From contig NC_133499.1 in assembly GCF_025370935.1 (NCBI RefSeq), positions 6,102,234 to 6,166,233 on the forward strand: a stretch of 64,000 nucleotides of DNA. Direction: 5' to 3'. The notes under the pieces are model-generated. The model made no database searches, was not told the DNA's origin, and saw nothing but the letters and a program-made list of their open reading frames with translations. Source of the DNA: Choristoneura fumiferana. Its lineage: Eukaryota; Arthropoda; Insecta; Lepidoptera; Tortricidae. The position numbers and the translations under genes are program-made. Shown piece by piece: positions 22,201-33,107 of the stretch (within the stretch, counting starts at the first letter, position 1; the number at the start of each line of letters is the position of its first letter).

Positions 22201-23045
22201 TTGTTCAACTTTGAAGTGCAACTTTTTTTTGAAAGAAAGAAAGAAAGAAACATTTATTCGTGACAAACATAAGAACAATGAATAAAAAATAAAAAAAATA
22301 AGAAAAAAATAGTTTTGTTAAAATAGAGCGTCCCCCTCCCCAGGTATCAGAGTACCTACGATGGGTATAGGTGTGCCACGAGAGTTGAAGTGAATGATTG
22401 ATTATGATTACACACAACTACATGAAGAACTGCATAAAAGGAGAACCTCTTTCTTTTTTTGAAGTCGGTTGAAAATGAACTAAATGAATGGGTCAATGTC
22501 AAAATCCCGCTATCATTAATGATGTTCTTGAGTGCGTGACCTCAACTCTGGTGGCACTACCTATAATGTATTTTATTTACGTATCGTTCAGCTACCGACT
22601 TAATTCCAAGAACATCTACGCCTTGATTTAATATAGTAGTTGTATATTAAATATAGTTGCACTTAATAAATAATGATTATGTAGGCTTAAGTCTTTGACG
22701 TCGGGGTTTTTCTTGTTTTGTTTGTCTTGTCTATGTATGTACCTATGTTTATAACAGCCTAAACCAATTCTCTTAAAAGTAAAAGGAAGAAAAGAAGAGT
22801 AGAACTCTGTTACGATACGGTAAGTAACTTAAAGTTCAACAGAACCGGAGACGAAGGAATTTAAAATAATATTTTGTATTATAATAACTATGGCTACAAA
22901 TAAAAGCTAATATTTAACTCATACATTTATGTGATAATACTTTTAAGCTACTACTTTCACAGAAATAGGTGTAAAAATTACGAAATAACCCGACTGTCTT
23001 TAAAAAGCTAAGAGGAAGAAAACAAGTGTAGTCGTCTAGAACTCT
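22201..23045. other. Intergenic, (GAAA)n run, no gene
   Basis: Contains a short GAAA run at 22232-22251. Otherwise no supported ORF or known repeat apart from a piece resembling family H at 22440-22470. Confidence 0.45.
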
Positions 23046-23230
23046 AAGGGGCTGTTTCACCATCCATTGATTAGTGTTAACTGGCGGTTAGGTGTGATGC
23101 CGTCTCTATTTGTTTTGTTCGAATAGACGGAGACGGCATCACATTTCTCCCCCCGCCCTCTTGTTCTGAGAGGAGGCTGTGCCCAGCAGTGGGACGTATA
23201 TAGGCTGGGATGATGATGATGATGATGATT
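23046..23230 (+). mobile_element. MITE-C fragment joined to SINE-2 tail
   Basis: GGCTGTTTCACCATCCATTG to AGACGGCATCACATTT (MITE-C), then CCCTCTTGTTCTGAGAGGAG, TGCCCAGCAGTGGGACGTAT and (GAT)n, the SINE-2 3' end. Confidence 0.75.
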
Positions 23231-23779
23231 CTGTGGTAGTGTAGTGTCGTACATTTCCGTAGTTGTTTCTCGGTATTGCCATGTTTGGAGCTAATTCTCA
23301 CAATATCGCGTGTTTTGAAAGCATGATCAGGTATTGTGACTAGAGGCCGACCGGGTTTTTTTTCAACATAAATCGGTAAATTGAAGGAAATGTTACCTTT
23401 AATGGATTTTTTTACAAGCTTTTATTTAACTGGCCCTGTATCTTGGAAGTTATCTTGGAAGCTAAATTTGACCCACTTCCAATGGTCGGATTGACTTGAA
23501 ATTTGGCATACTTATAATGTAAATCGGGTAAAAATTCAATAATCTGTGGCATCCTAGCGGTCGAGCCAGTATCGACTTCGCATGAGGGAACTCCTCAATG
23601 GTCAACGGCATCGACCTGAAATTCGGTACGGAGATGTAGTTTTTATTACAACGAAGTAGATTTAACAAATAGTACAGTCAGAAAAAAGATCATATTCAAA
23701 ATAAAAAAATTGATAAATGCCTTTTACGTCTGAACAGTTTCATGTATTGAAAACAGCATATTTAGCATTTTTTTGGATA

Positions 23780-23941
23780 AACGAATGTTTGTTGTCGGGT
23801 CTTGGATGTTTAATATGTAGTTAAGTTGTATTTATCTATATAAGTATGTTTATCTGTTGCCTAGTTCCCCTGGTACAAGCTTTGCTTAGTTTGGGACTAG
23901 ATCAATTGGTGTCAATTGTCCCAGGATATTTATTTATTTAC
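23780..23941 (+). mobile_element. SINE-1 3' fragment
   Basis: CGAATGTTTGTTGTCGGGTC, then TTTGCTTAGTTTGGGACTAG and an ATTTATTTATTTA tail. The tRNA-like head is lost. Confidence 0.8.
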
Positions 23942-24155
23942 TAGCTTTTGCCCGCGTAAACGTGCGCGTGGAATTCTGTTATCGCGCGCAGTTCCCTCGG
24001 GAACTGTGCATTTTTCCGGGATAAAAAGTAGCCTATGTCACTCTCTGACCCATAAACTATCTCTGTGCCAAAAATCACATCGATCCGTTGCTCCGTTACG
24101 GCGTGAAAGAAGGACAAACATACATACATACATATTTACAATATTAGTATGGATT
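23937..24155 (+). repeat. Family L repeat, short copy
   Basis: ACTAGCTTTTGCCCGCGTAA, TTTTTCCGGGATAAAAAGTA and ACATACATACATATTTACAA. Directly abuts the SINE-1 tail. Confidence 0.7.
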
Positions 24156-24861
24156 TAACCTAGCCAACATAGAAACGTTGAAAAATCCCGATATTGTAAA
24201 TGCCTTTTCTGAATCAGTTTTACACTTATCCTTAACTGAACCTGTTATTATCGCAGTTCTTGTTTCTGTTTTAAGACAAAACGAAGGCAAGGTCATACAG
24301 ATCAATGACCTAGGCGAATGTAAAAAGAAGTTATTTAAATAAAGCATGCGATTATAGACTTTATACCTTCACCTTACCAACGTTCAGCCTAACTGTTTAG
24401 TTTATTTTGATTCGAAGATACTTAAAATTTGACCTTTTTTCCAGCAGTGTAAGACACTATTTGAATCGAGTGGATACACACATAGGACTTTGTCGTAGCC
24501 AGAACCGAAAACTTGATTCTAATTGATTCAGTTTCCGTGTCAAATTACTTTTGCAAGGTTTAAAATGCAGTTATAGTACCTAAGTTCCGTAGTTTAAAAG
24601 AAAAGTTTTTAGTGTAGCTTGCCATGGTAACGTCTCCTGCCTGAGTTACTTGTTAAAAGTATGAGTTTATGTGGTACAAATCCACTAAAAGTTAGGAGTT
24701 GTGACAGTATTAAGGCAATTTCTTCATGGCTCATCTAAGTACCTATGCTAATTGTATACAATGACATTGTTCTAACAAAGTGTGCCACTTACGTCTCCTG
24801 GCTGGGTTACGGGACAGAATAATGTGTGTATACACTAAAATGTTGATTGACCCTAATAATT
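24156..24861. other. Intergenic, no gene seen
   Basis: No supported ORF, RNA gene or recognisable repeat. Confidence 0.45.
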
Positions 24862-25105
24862 TGCAGGTGGTAGAACCTTGTGCAAGGTCCGCCCGGATTG
24901 CTACCATCTTGCTCGCTAATCCTGCCGTGAAGCAGCAGTGCTTGAGAGTAAGACAGCCGGTGAAATTACTGGCACTTGCTTGAGGTATTCCATCTTAGGC
25001 CTCTAGGTTGGCAACGCATCTGCCATATCCCTGGTGTTACAGATGTTTATGGGCGGTGGTGATCTCTTACCATCAGGAAACCCACTTGCTCGTTTGCCTT
25101 CTCGC
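24862..25105 (-). repeat. Family Q repeat, reverse copy
   Basis: GGTAGAACCTTGTGCAAGG to GGTGGTGATCTCTTACCATC, the complement of the copy at 19345. Confidence 0.75.
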
Positions 25106-25930
25106 GTAGAATTCGTTTTATCCCGCGAGAACAATGCAATTTTCCGGGATAAATACTATCCTATTGTCCTTCCCCGGGACTCAAACTATCTGCATACCGA
25201 ATTTGATCTAACCTCCTGCCCACCAAAGGTACTTTGTTGGAATATTTTTTTGAAACTTACAAATTATATTGCTTAGAGCTTAAGATGTCCAGGAATAACA
25301 CCCCTCTTTTTGCGTCGGGGGTTAAAAATAGAGGAAAAAAATCTCCAGCTTTTCCTACTAGTTTTTCACTATGTCTTTATAAAGGCCATCAGTGTCCAAT
25401 TATAAATATTTCTTATGTCCTTCCCAGAGGAAGGATGTAGGTACGAGGCTAAATCGGTTCAGCGGTTTAGACGCGAAGGGTAACAAACATACAGACAGAC
25501 ATACTTTCGCATTTTTAATATCAGTAGGATTGCCTGGAGCAAGTGTAACTTGCGTTCTTAGATCGCTTGCCTGTGTGTAATGCGATTCTGAAGGTCGTAC
25601 ATTAATGCTATGCAGCCGACGCTAATTTAAATTACGGTTTAATTAAATGTTTAATAATATTTGTGAAGGAATTGAGCTCGCAGAACAGCTTACAAGTCAA
25701 CTAGTTTGTCCAGGGCCACCATGGAACTTTATCGTAGTAACTAAAAATTTTTTTTGTTGAGATTCAATTTTTGACTATATTCAATACCTGGATTACCTCG
25801 TTGAGTTTCTTGCCGGATTCTTCTCATCAGAGGTTTTTGCGAAACGGTGGTAGATTTTTTTTTGACATTCATAAGTGCTTGTTATAGCCTAAAATGAAAA
25901 GATATTTTGACTTTGACTTTGACTTTGGAC

Positions 25931-26160
25931 AGTTTATAACCCCCGACGCAAAAAGACGGGTGTTATAAGTTTGACCGCCATGTGTGTCTGTCTGTCTGTC
26001 TGTGGCACCGTAGCTGTTAAACGGGTGAACCGATTTGAATGCGGTTTTCTTTGTTTCAAAGCAGGTTTTCTAGCGATGGTTCTTAGACATGTTTCATCAA
26101 AATCGGTTTAGCCGTTTTTGAGATATTGAACTTGGAAGTCACAAGGGGGTTTTTTTACTC
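25931..26160 (+). repeat. Family H repeat
   Basis: AACCCCCGACGCAAAAAGAC, TCTGTCTGTCTGTGGCACCG and TTTTGAGATATTGAACTTGG in family order. Confidence 0.8.
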
Positions 26161-26836
26161 AATGACAGTGAATCCTGTGGTCACCGCCATGGCCGGGTCA
26201 CCTCTGAGTCAAATCGGTACACCAAATCAATTCGGCACAGCCAACCATTGCTGAAAGCTGGCACCTTGACCTGCCTCTGACCTTTTTGACTATTAACTAT
26301 GACCCGGTGACGCAATGGTTACCTTGATTTAATAGCATGGGGTGAAGATAGGGTGGTGTTGTGTCAGACCCTACAATACGCAGTGCAAAATTCGAAATTC
26401 TTATCTTGACGTCCCGCTCACGCTTATATTATTTAATACGAGAGTGAGAGGGACGGTACGATACGAACTTCGATTTTCGCGTGGAATTCGGTTATCGCCC
26501 GCGTATCCCTCGAACTGCATTTTTCCGGGATAAAAAGTAGCCTCGTATGTCACTCCCTGGCCTATAAACTATCTCTATGGTCTCTATGCCTAAAATCACG
26601 TCGACCCGTCGCTCCGTTTCGACGTGAAAGACGGACAACATACAAACACACACTTTCGCGTTTCTAATACTAATAAGATATTAAAGTTCTGTGGTATAAC
26701 ACAGTTTTCCGTAATTTACACTTTCTCTAAACCTACACTTGCCCAATTCCAATTACGGCTCTTTCTTGAAATTGTATGTTATGTTTATGTACCTATTGTA
26801 TAACTGCTAATTTTTCTGCTCATTGACATCTATGTA

Positions 26837-28524
26837 CAGTCACGTCTAAAAATATGTATACAAAACAAGATTGCATAAATATGTAGTCATACATTGTATC
26901 AAAAATATTTATCTATTACTGACACAAAAAATTGTATTCATTAAACTTTTTCAGTATTATGTAATCACAAATGCTTCAGAAAGTTGCATACTTAAATAAA
27001 TTGCATTTAAATGTATCCACCTCGTAGGCAAAAATAAGTATACATGAATGGGTTCCATATACATATAACCACACCAATTTGGCAAATATTTGTATACGCC
27101 GTTTGATTCATAAATATGTAAACACGATTTGATATTTTGATTCGTTTTGAAGAATTACTGTTTTGTTAAGATTACATGTCTGTCTCTTTCGTAACCTGCA
27201 TGCGGGCAGGGACATACATACTACGAATCCATACTCCATTAAAATAATATTATATACTGGTGACCCGTTCCGGCACAACACGGTTACGGTATACATAGAC
27301 ACCGTGAATAACACTATTTATTTGTGAAAACCGCATCAAAATCCGTTGCGTAGTTCGAAAGATCTAAGCGTACAGACAAAAAAAGCGACTTTGTTTTATA
27401 CTATGGAGTGATGAATTGAAAGTAACTCTGTCTGTTCCGGTATCACGTCGAAACCGACTGGTTTTGAATGTCAGGGGCTGAACATAGGGTACTTAGTTTT
27501 TATCTCCAAAAGCAACCCTTAAGGGGAGAAAATGGGGGATGAACTGACTGGAGTGAGCTGGATGAAATTTGGTATGGATATATTTAATTTTTTATACACC
27601 ATCAACATCACCAAATACTTGGAAACGTCCAGAGTGGTCATTAATATCGACTAAGCCAAAGCGATCAAGTTGTTCGGGTCATCCACTGAGGACAGATCCA
27701 CTGAAGCATCTATAAATTTGCAATCTTTAATCATTGTAAGTTTAATTATAGAAGACAGCTTCTGAATGACGATGACAGAATGGCGATCTTGCACTTGACA
27801 GTATAGTATATGTAAGTAATTGATTTTAAAATGAAGTTCTTCCATGAAGCCAGTGACTTTCTTTTATAATATATAACCTATCTGAAGTTACTAATAGGTA
27901 GTGTTTTCTATCTTTAGTCTATACATCTTTATCTATTCACTTTAATGTGAAGTGTTGGAAGTGTGGACACAAGAACTGGCTACAGTAACATTAACAATAT
28001 AATTAAAATAAAAACAAAAAATGCTTAGTGCACCTTTCTGAGAATGACCCTAAACTGAAATACTCAATATTTACAAGTCAATTCAATCTAAGGACTGTCA
28101 AAGTGCGTCATAGAATAATCGTGAGATAGACGTATGCAGTGACAAGTCCGCACTGTTTTCGTGAATTGTCAAATCAGTTAAATATACAACTTACGATTCT
28201 ATGCCAGTCAGACAAGGTTTGTTGTTGCAGTCTGGATACATATTTATGAATCAAACGGCGTATACAAATATTTGCCAAATTGGTGTGGTTATATGTATAT
28301 GGAACCCATTCATGTATACTTATTTTTGCCTACGAGGTGGATACATTTAAATGGAATTTATTTAAGTATGCAACTTTCTGAAGCATTTTGTGATTACATA
28401 ATACTGAAACAGTTTAATGAATACAATTTTTTTGGTGTCAGTAATAGATACATATTTATGATGAAAATGTGTGGCTACATATTTTTAATTTTTTTTTGTG
28501 TATACATACTTTTAGACGTGACTG
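26837..28524. mobile_element. Long-TIR element, 1.69 kb, TA-flanked
   Basis: The ~285-bp left arm (CAGTCACGTCTAAAAATATG to GTTTGATTCATAAATATGTA) is complemented almost throughout by the right arm at 28235-28524. TA flanks both sides (26835-26836 and 28525-28526). Ends starting CAGTC with TA duplication suggest the Tc1/mariner superfamily. The 1.1-kb middle (27125-28235) has only a weak - strand ORF (27651-27845), possibly continued in another frame by FGLVDINDHSGRFQVF. It could also be two inverted copies around captured DNA. Confidence 0.85.
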
Positions 28525-28526
28525 TA

Positions 28527-28695
28527 CCATCAGCCAAATATGTGGTCTACCACCCTAAAGCTGAAAATCTTTTGCATGTCATAAAACAATAAATGCCAAT
28601 AGACGTGTCTGTCAACTTGAAAGTTCGACTTTAGCGACATATTCATTTGATAGGAACTTGTTTAAAAATTGGTAGACCACTTATTGGGCTGATGG
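28527..28695. mobile_element. Tc1/mariner-type MITE, family D copy 3
   Basis: Ends as in the copies at 3900 and 16124. Its left TA (28525-28526) is also the right TA of the long-TIR element. Confidence 0.88.
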
Positions 28696-28704
28696 TACCT
28701 TACG

Positions 28705-28940
28705 GCACAAGACAGGCTTTTTGGAACATAACCAACAAAAAGTTGGAAAACCCCTGACTTGTCGCTTCAAAGTTATATATCTCAAAACAGCTAAACCGAT
28801 TTTGATGAAACATGTATAAGAACCATCGCTAGAAAACCTGATTTCAAATAAAAAAACGCATTCAAATCGGTCCACCCGCTTAAGAGCTACGGTGCCACAG
28901 ACACACATAGCGGTCAAACTTATAAATGCTGTGATCTTAG
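28705..28940 (-). repeat. Family H repeat, reverse copy
   Basis: CCAACAAAAAGTTGGAAAAC, AACAGCTAAACCGATTTTGA and GGTGCCACAGACACACATAG, the complement of the + strand copies. Confidence 0.75.
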
Positions 28941-29143
28941 AGTTTAAAATATTCAATAGGCTAGGTAACCTAAAAAATGTTGGCATTTTCACAAAATAGT
29001 GTACCCTTTTCTTTTCTTTTCAATCTTGGAAAATATATGGTTTTTCCTACTCAGAATCAAGAGCACAATTGATTCAGATAGTTTAAAAAATGACCTACAA
29101 TCCACAAAAAATTACAGTTGTGACGTTTTTTTTCATACACTCA

Positions 29144-29478
29144 GGCTGGAAACAGTGCTCGACCGACGGTACGTCCCGACCGTACGTCCTGACCGTCAGC
29201 GCTGACCGTCGGTTGCGAAAATTCATTCAGTGCTACGCTGACGGCGAACTGCGACGCGTGTGTACAGTTCACAGGTCGGTCGCTTCGTCAGCGAAGCACT
29301 GAACGCATCCATACCATCTTATAGCTCGTCGGTCGACCGACGCCGCGCGACCGACGAGCCGGACCGACGGCTCGACGGTACCGTCAGCGTAGCTGTGTGC
29401 ACATTCATAGACTTGCATAGATATAGCTACGCCGACCGACGGTCAGCGCTGACCGTCGGTCGAGCACTGTTTCCAGCC
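29144..29478. mobile_element. GC-rich MITE with 3-bp TSD (TCA)
   Basis: Ends GGCTGGAAACAGTGCTCGAC and its complement; TCA at 29141-29143 and 29479-29481. Interior is full of CGACCGACGG/CCGTCGGTCG motifs, far richer in CpG than the flanks. The 3-bp TNA duplication is like PIF/Harbinger elements. 335 bp. Confidence 0.88.
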
Positions 29479-29481
29479 TCA

Positions 29482-30429
29482 GTATGGAGGTCACCAAACT
29501 GACTCAGAAAATATATTGTATTGTTGAATGGCACCTTGTGTGTAACCGACCTTCGAATTAGACAAGCCCAGATGATTTTGGTTGTTTGGTGTCACGTTCG
29601 CGTAGTTGTTTTGTTTCTATATATCTGCTGATATGATTAAGTACCTAATATAATCTAACGAGTCTTTGTTTCCGAATCACAATTGTCTGTACAGGTCTTC
29701 GTAACTGATTGTTGTAAAAACCGGCAAAGAGCGTGCCGGATACGCCCAAGATAAGGTTCTGTGGCCGTTAAGAAAAAATAAAGTATAGTTGAAATTTTAT
29801 AAGCTGGGGGTGTAGGACTTCAGAACTCATCTGGTAAAGAACAAGTAACGAAAAATGCAAACAAATAGCTACCGTCTTCTCTAAGTTACAAGGTCGAAAT
29901 TGCAAAAGCTTAACTCATTAAGAAAGGCCTTTCGTCATTGTAAACGGTACTCAGGTAGGTGGTCGGTATTGTAGTGTGTCCATAATAGAACAATGTTATC
30001 TTTACCAGATGAGTTCTGCAGTCCAAAACCCTTAGCTTATAAAATTTTAACTTTTTTTTATACTTAATCTTTATTTTGTACGGCATCTTCCAAGTAAATT
30101 TGAAATTTGAAATTGAGTTATTGTGATGTGATGTCTGGGGGCGACTGAAAAACAGCGTCTGTTAGCCAAGGGACTTTGTTCTGCAAGGCGCAGGCGTAAG
30201 CTGAGTCGCTTTCCCTTTTGATAGTTTGATTGTACTTATTATTTGTTATGTACCTATGTAGAATTTGTAAGCAAACTATTAAATAAACATCTTTATTATT
30301 ATTAGTATAGGTTATTTACTCTTAAAAAATAGAATAGATACTACTATCTAAAAGAGTTCTTTGCTGGATTCGAGAACCCTAAACATCTGCAAAATATTTC
30401 GATGATACCGAGTAATTAATTGCATGAAA
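29482..30429. other. Upstream flank of ABCC promoter, no gene seen
   Basis: AT-rich, with no supported ORF or clear repeat. Confidence 0.45.
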
Positions 30430-30673
30430 CTAATTAAGATTACACCAGTATTATTATCTAGATAGTAGTCAACATGGGCAATACAAATAAGAATACATAT
30501 TATATCTGAGCTAATATCACCTTGTTTAGAGATAAATCTTATCTGTACCGTATACTATTACTATTGTATGATAAATGTTATCTTTATCGCAAACATATGT
30601 GTCAGTTGGTGCGTGGTCCTGTATAAAAGCACTGTCGATGCGTGCGAGTCTTTATTTTAGCATTAAAGAGAAG
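30430..30673 (+). promoter_or_regulatory. Putative ABCC promoter: GATA cluster, TATA box and non-coding exon 1
   Basis: TATAAAAG lies at 30622-30629, so transcription would start near 30650-30655. A short untranslated exon would end at 30673, where AAG|GTAAGC is a strong donor. The 200 bp upstream hold at least six GATA-type motifs: TTATCTAGATAG near 30453, AGATAAATCTTATCTG near 30529-30544, and GATAAATGTTATCTTTATC near 30570-30588. In Lepidoptera such clusters mark genes transcribed in midgut and fat body by GATA factors. The matching acceptor is TTTGTTTCAG at 32909-32918 in front of the start exon. Pairing the two is inference. Confidence 0.55.
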
Positions 30674-30867
30674 GTAAGCAATCTTGACGTGTCTTTTTAT
30701 TGAAAAACGGTTTTGAAAAATGAGCCACAGAAAATATAGGAAAAAAACACCAAAAAATAGCTTAGTTGTTGCAGTGCCCTACTTACAGGGTTTCATTTCA
30801 ATCGATTACACTGTGTTTTAAATCAGGTTGTGTTTGTGTTTTTGAATCCCTTTTTTGTTAGCACTAG

Positions 30868-30957
30868 GTATAGTTGAAACGTTCTGAACTGAGCTCATCC
30901 GCTTAAGACTTCAATAATGCAAACATGAGCTGAGTTCAAAATGTTCCAACTATAGGT
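30868..30957. repeat. Inverted repeat (~90 bp)
   Basis: TATAGTTGAAACGTTCTGAA and CTGAGCTCAT on the left mirror ATGAGCTGAGTTCAAAATGT and TCCAACTATA on the right. Confidence 0.75.
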
Positions 30958-30962
30958 AAAAT

Positions 30963-30990
30963 CTTTGAGTATCTAGATAAATACTCAAAG
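30963..30990. repeat. 28-bp variant of the 32-bp palindrome
   Basis: CTTTGAGTATCTAGATAAAT followed by ACTCAAAG; differs from 20852-20883 by loss of four bases in one arm. It lies 5 bp after the inverted repeat at 30868. Confidence 0.85.
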
Positions 30991-31249
30991 GGTAAAATAG
31001 GTGTGGCGTACGGGTAGACGGACAATAAGGGTTCCGTTTTTGTCATTTTGCCTACGGACCTCTGAAAAAACATTGATTTGAAAACGCGCGTTTTCTCAGA
31101 GATAAGACCAATCTTCATATATCGATTGTTAGCCCCCGAAAGCCTAACATAGCAAATCGTAGAAATCGTTAGAACCGTTTCCGAGATTCCGGATGTAAAT
31201 AAATAGAATTGCACGTTTTATTAACCCTTTGAATGCCAGGAACACCTAA

Positions 31250-31627
31250 GGCAGTTGTCTCACCGCCGGCGAGGAAACGATTGGCTATCGACTATTTTCT
31301 CGCTCAAGAAACGAACAAAAGATATAAGATCCTGTGTGAGTAAAAGAGACACATATATTAATAGTTGATCGCTGGCGGTTTACACTGCCGGCGAGAACTC
31401 GCTCTTACATCATTTGTCGCAGCGACAAGAGCTAAGACTCGCTGAGCTATAAAACTAGCTCAGCGATACTCGCTCAGCGCTGTTAGCTTGGCGGCCGCCC
31501 GGCTCGAGCGAGTAGAGCGAGTAATCGCCCGTCGTGCTCGAACACTCGCTTTTCACTGCTCGCCCACTCGTTTCTAGTTACTCGCTCTGCTCGCTTCTCG
31601 CTCATCGTCGGCGGTGGGACAAGTGCC
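31250..31627. mobile_element. 378-bp MITE with 3-bp TSD (TAA), copy 1
   Basis: Ends GGCAGTTGTCTCACCGCCGG and the near-complement CGGCGGTGGGACAAGTGCC. TAA at 31247-31249 and 31628-31630. Interior rich in CTCGCT/AGCGAG motifs, including GGCGGCCGCCCGGCTCGAGC. A copy of identical length is at 52490. 3-bp duplications of the TNA kind suggest PIF/Harbinger. Confidence 0.9.
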
Positions 31628-32019
31628 TAAAGGCGTCGTTTGCAGTGCCTACCACGCCAACAGCACCTAAAGGTGTCGGAGCCAAGGTGTAATCCACCAT
31701 GGATAAAATCTATTCCGTCTTCTTTATATTTTACACAATACTGCGACTTCATTCAAATATGAAATCGTTCAATGGGTTTAAGACATTTTAATTTTGATCT
31801 AACCGCACCGAATAATTCGCAGTTTGTTCAGGACGTGTTTGACCAATCGTATAAATATTTCTAGTTCGATGTCTTTTGTATTCTAACCCGCCTTGAATAG
31901 CAGTAACAGGAAAACTATTGTTATTTTACCTGTTCGTGGTATTACAGTACCTACTTTATTGCCCATTCATAGAATGTCACCGTAAGTAGGTACAGTCCCA
32001 GCAGCGATATCTGGGCCAA

Positions 32020-32274
32020 TCAGCTTTTTTACCGACACTAATCTGTCCGCGACATTTTTCAAACAACTGCAGATTTTTGTTAGTAAACATGTTTTTTCTG
32101 TAATTTAATAGATGGTGTACATGAATAGGTACATGCCATCCTACGTAAGTTTAAGCTATTAAACCGTGAAATATCTTGTTGGAAGTACGATTTTTTTGGT
32201 AACGCTAGAGACAATTTTGGTAACGTAGGAGACGCCCAAAGTGTCGGTAAAATAGTTGATTGGTCCATCTAACA
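32020..32274. repeat. Dispersed repeat, family P
   Basis: CAGCTTTTTTACCGACACTA, TGTAATTTAATAGATGGTGT and TTTGGTAACGCTAGAGACAA. The same text occurs inverted at 60222-60440. Confidence 0.8.
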
Positions 32275-32314
32275 CTACAAAGCGTACATAAAATGTCTGA
32301 TACGACTAGGGTTA

Positions 32315-32452
32315 CAGTCAGTATCAAAAGTAGCTGGTTACTTTTGTACTTTGTCGTTTTAAAGCCATGTACTTAGTGCCATAGAAGATTGACAAATGTG
32401 TTAATGTTTCAGAGTAAAAAAGTAACCAGCTACTTACTATTGATGCTGGCTG
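32315..32452. mobile_element. Tc1/mariner-type MITE
   Basis: CAGTCAGTATCAAAAGTAGC and AGTAACCAGCTACTTACTAT... as inverted arms, TA on each side. Confidence 0.82.
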
Positions 32453-32918
32453 TACTAGATGAAAAATTTACAAGACCGGAGACAAAAGCTGATTCCCGTC
32501 AAAAAATCCTAAGAATTTGTCGCAATACCAGATTATTTTCAAAACGTAATTCACAATTAAAAAAGTCAATCATTATTTTAACTAGGTATTGGTATTTTGT
32601 GTTCTCGGTTGATTTTATTTGTGCAATTAACTTGACCAGAGTTGATTTTTTAGTTTTATAAGGAAGATTGTTTTTTGATTTTGTCACTTTTTAATAAAAA
32701 TATGTAATAAATCCTCTATTTAATTGAGAGTTCTAAAGACCCTGTGATTTCCCGCTATTTCCAAAATGCGGCCGAAATCCTGAGAAGAGTCTCAAAATCC
32801 TGATATTTTATCCCGAAAAATTGCATACTTCCTGCGGGATAGCGGGATAACAGAATTATAAGTGAAAGAAAAGTACTTGGTAATGATGGAATTTGACACG
32901 AACTTTCTTTTGTTTCAG

Positions 32919-33107
32919 TACCCAAAATGGCGCCCTAGCGCCGCCTAGCGTTACAAAAAGGTGCCAAAAACTATAAGCATAAGATTGTTGATATATTTAT
33001 AAGAGAACAAGTGTCTTGGTGCCCAATATGGACCCGGGGTACTTCGATATCGAGAGGAAACGAAACCCCAGAGAGGAGGCGGGTCTACTGTCGAAGCTCA
33101 CTTTTTG
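32919..33107 (+). CDS. ABCC exon with 5'UTR and start codon
   Basis: Acceptor TTTGTTTCAG ends at 32918 and donor GTAAGT starts at 33108. The start codon at 33028 opens MDPGYFDIERKRNPREEAGL, then LSKLTFW. The NP..ALLSxLTFWW motif begins nearly all short ABCC proteins, which fixes this start. A tiny upstream ORF (ATG GCG CCC TAG at 32927-32938) lies in the leader and could reduce translation. Confidence 0.85.

Noticed and set aside
28272..28592. + strand ORF of 106 codons
   Set aside because: Lies in the right arm of the long-TIR element and runs into the adjoining MITE.
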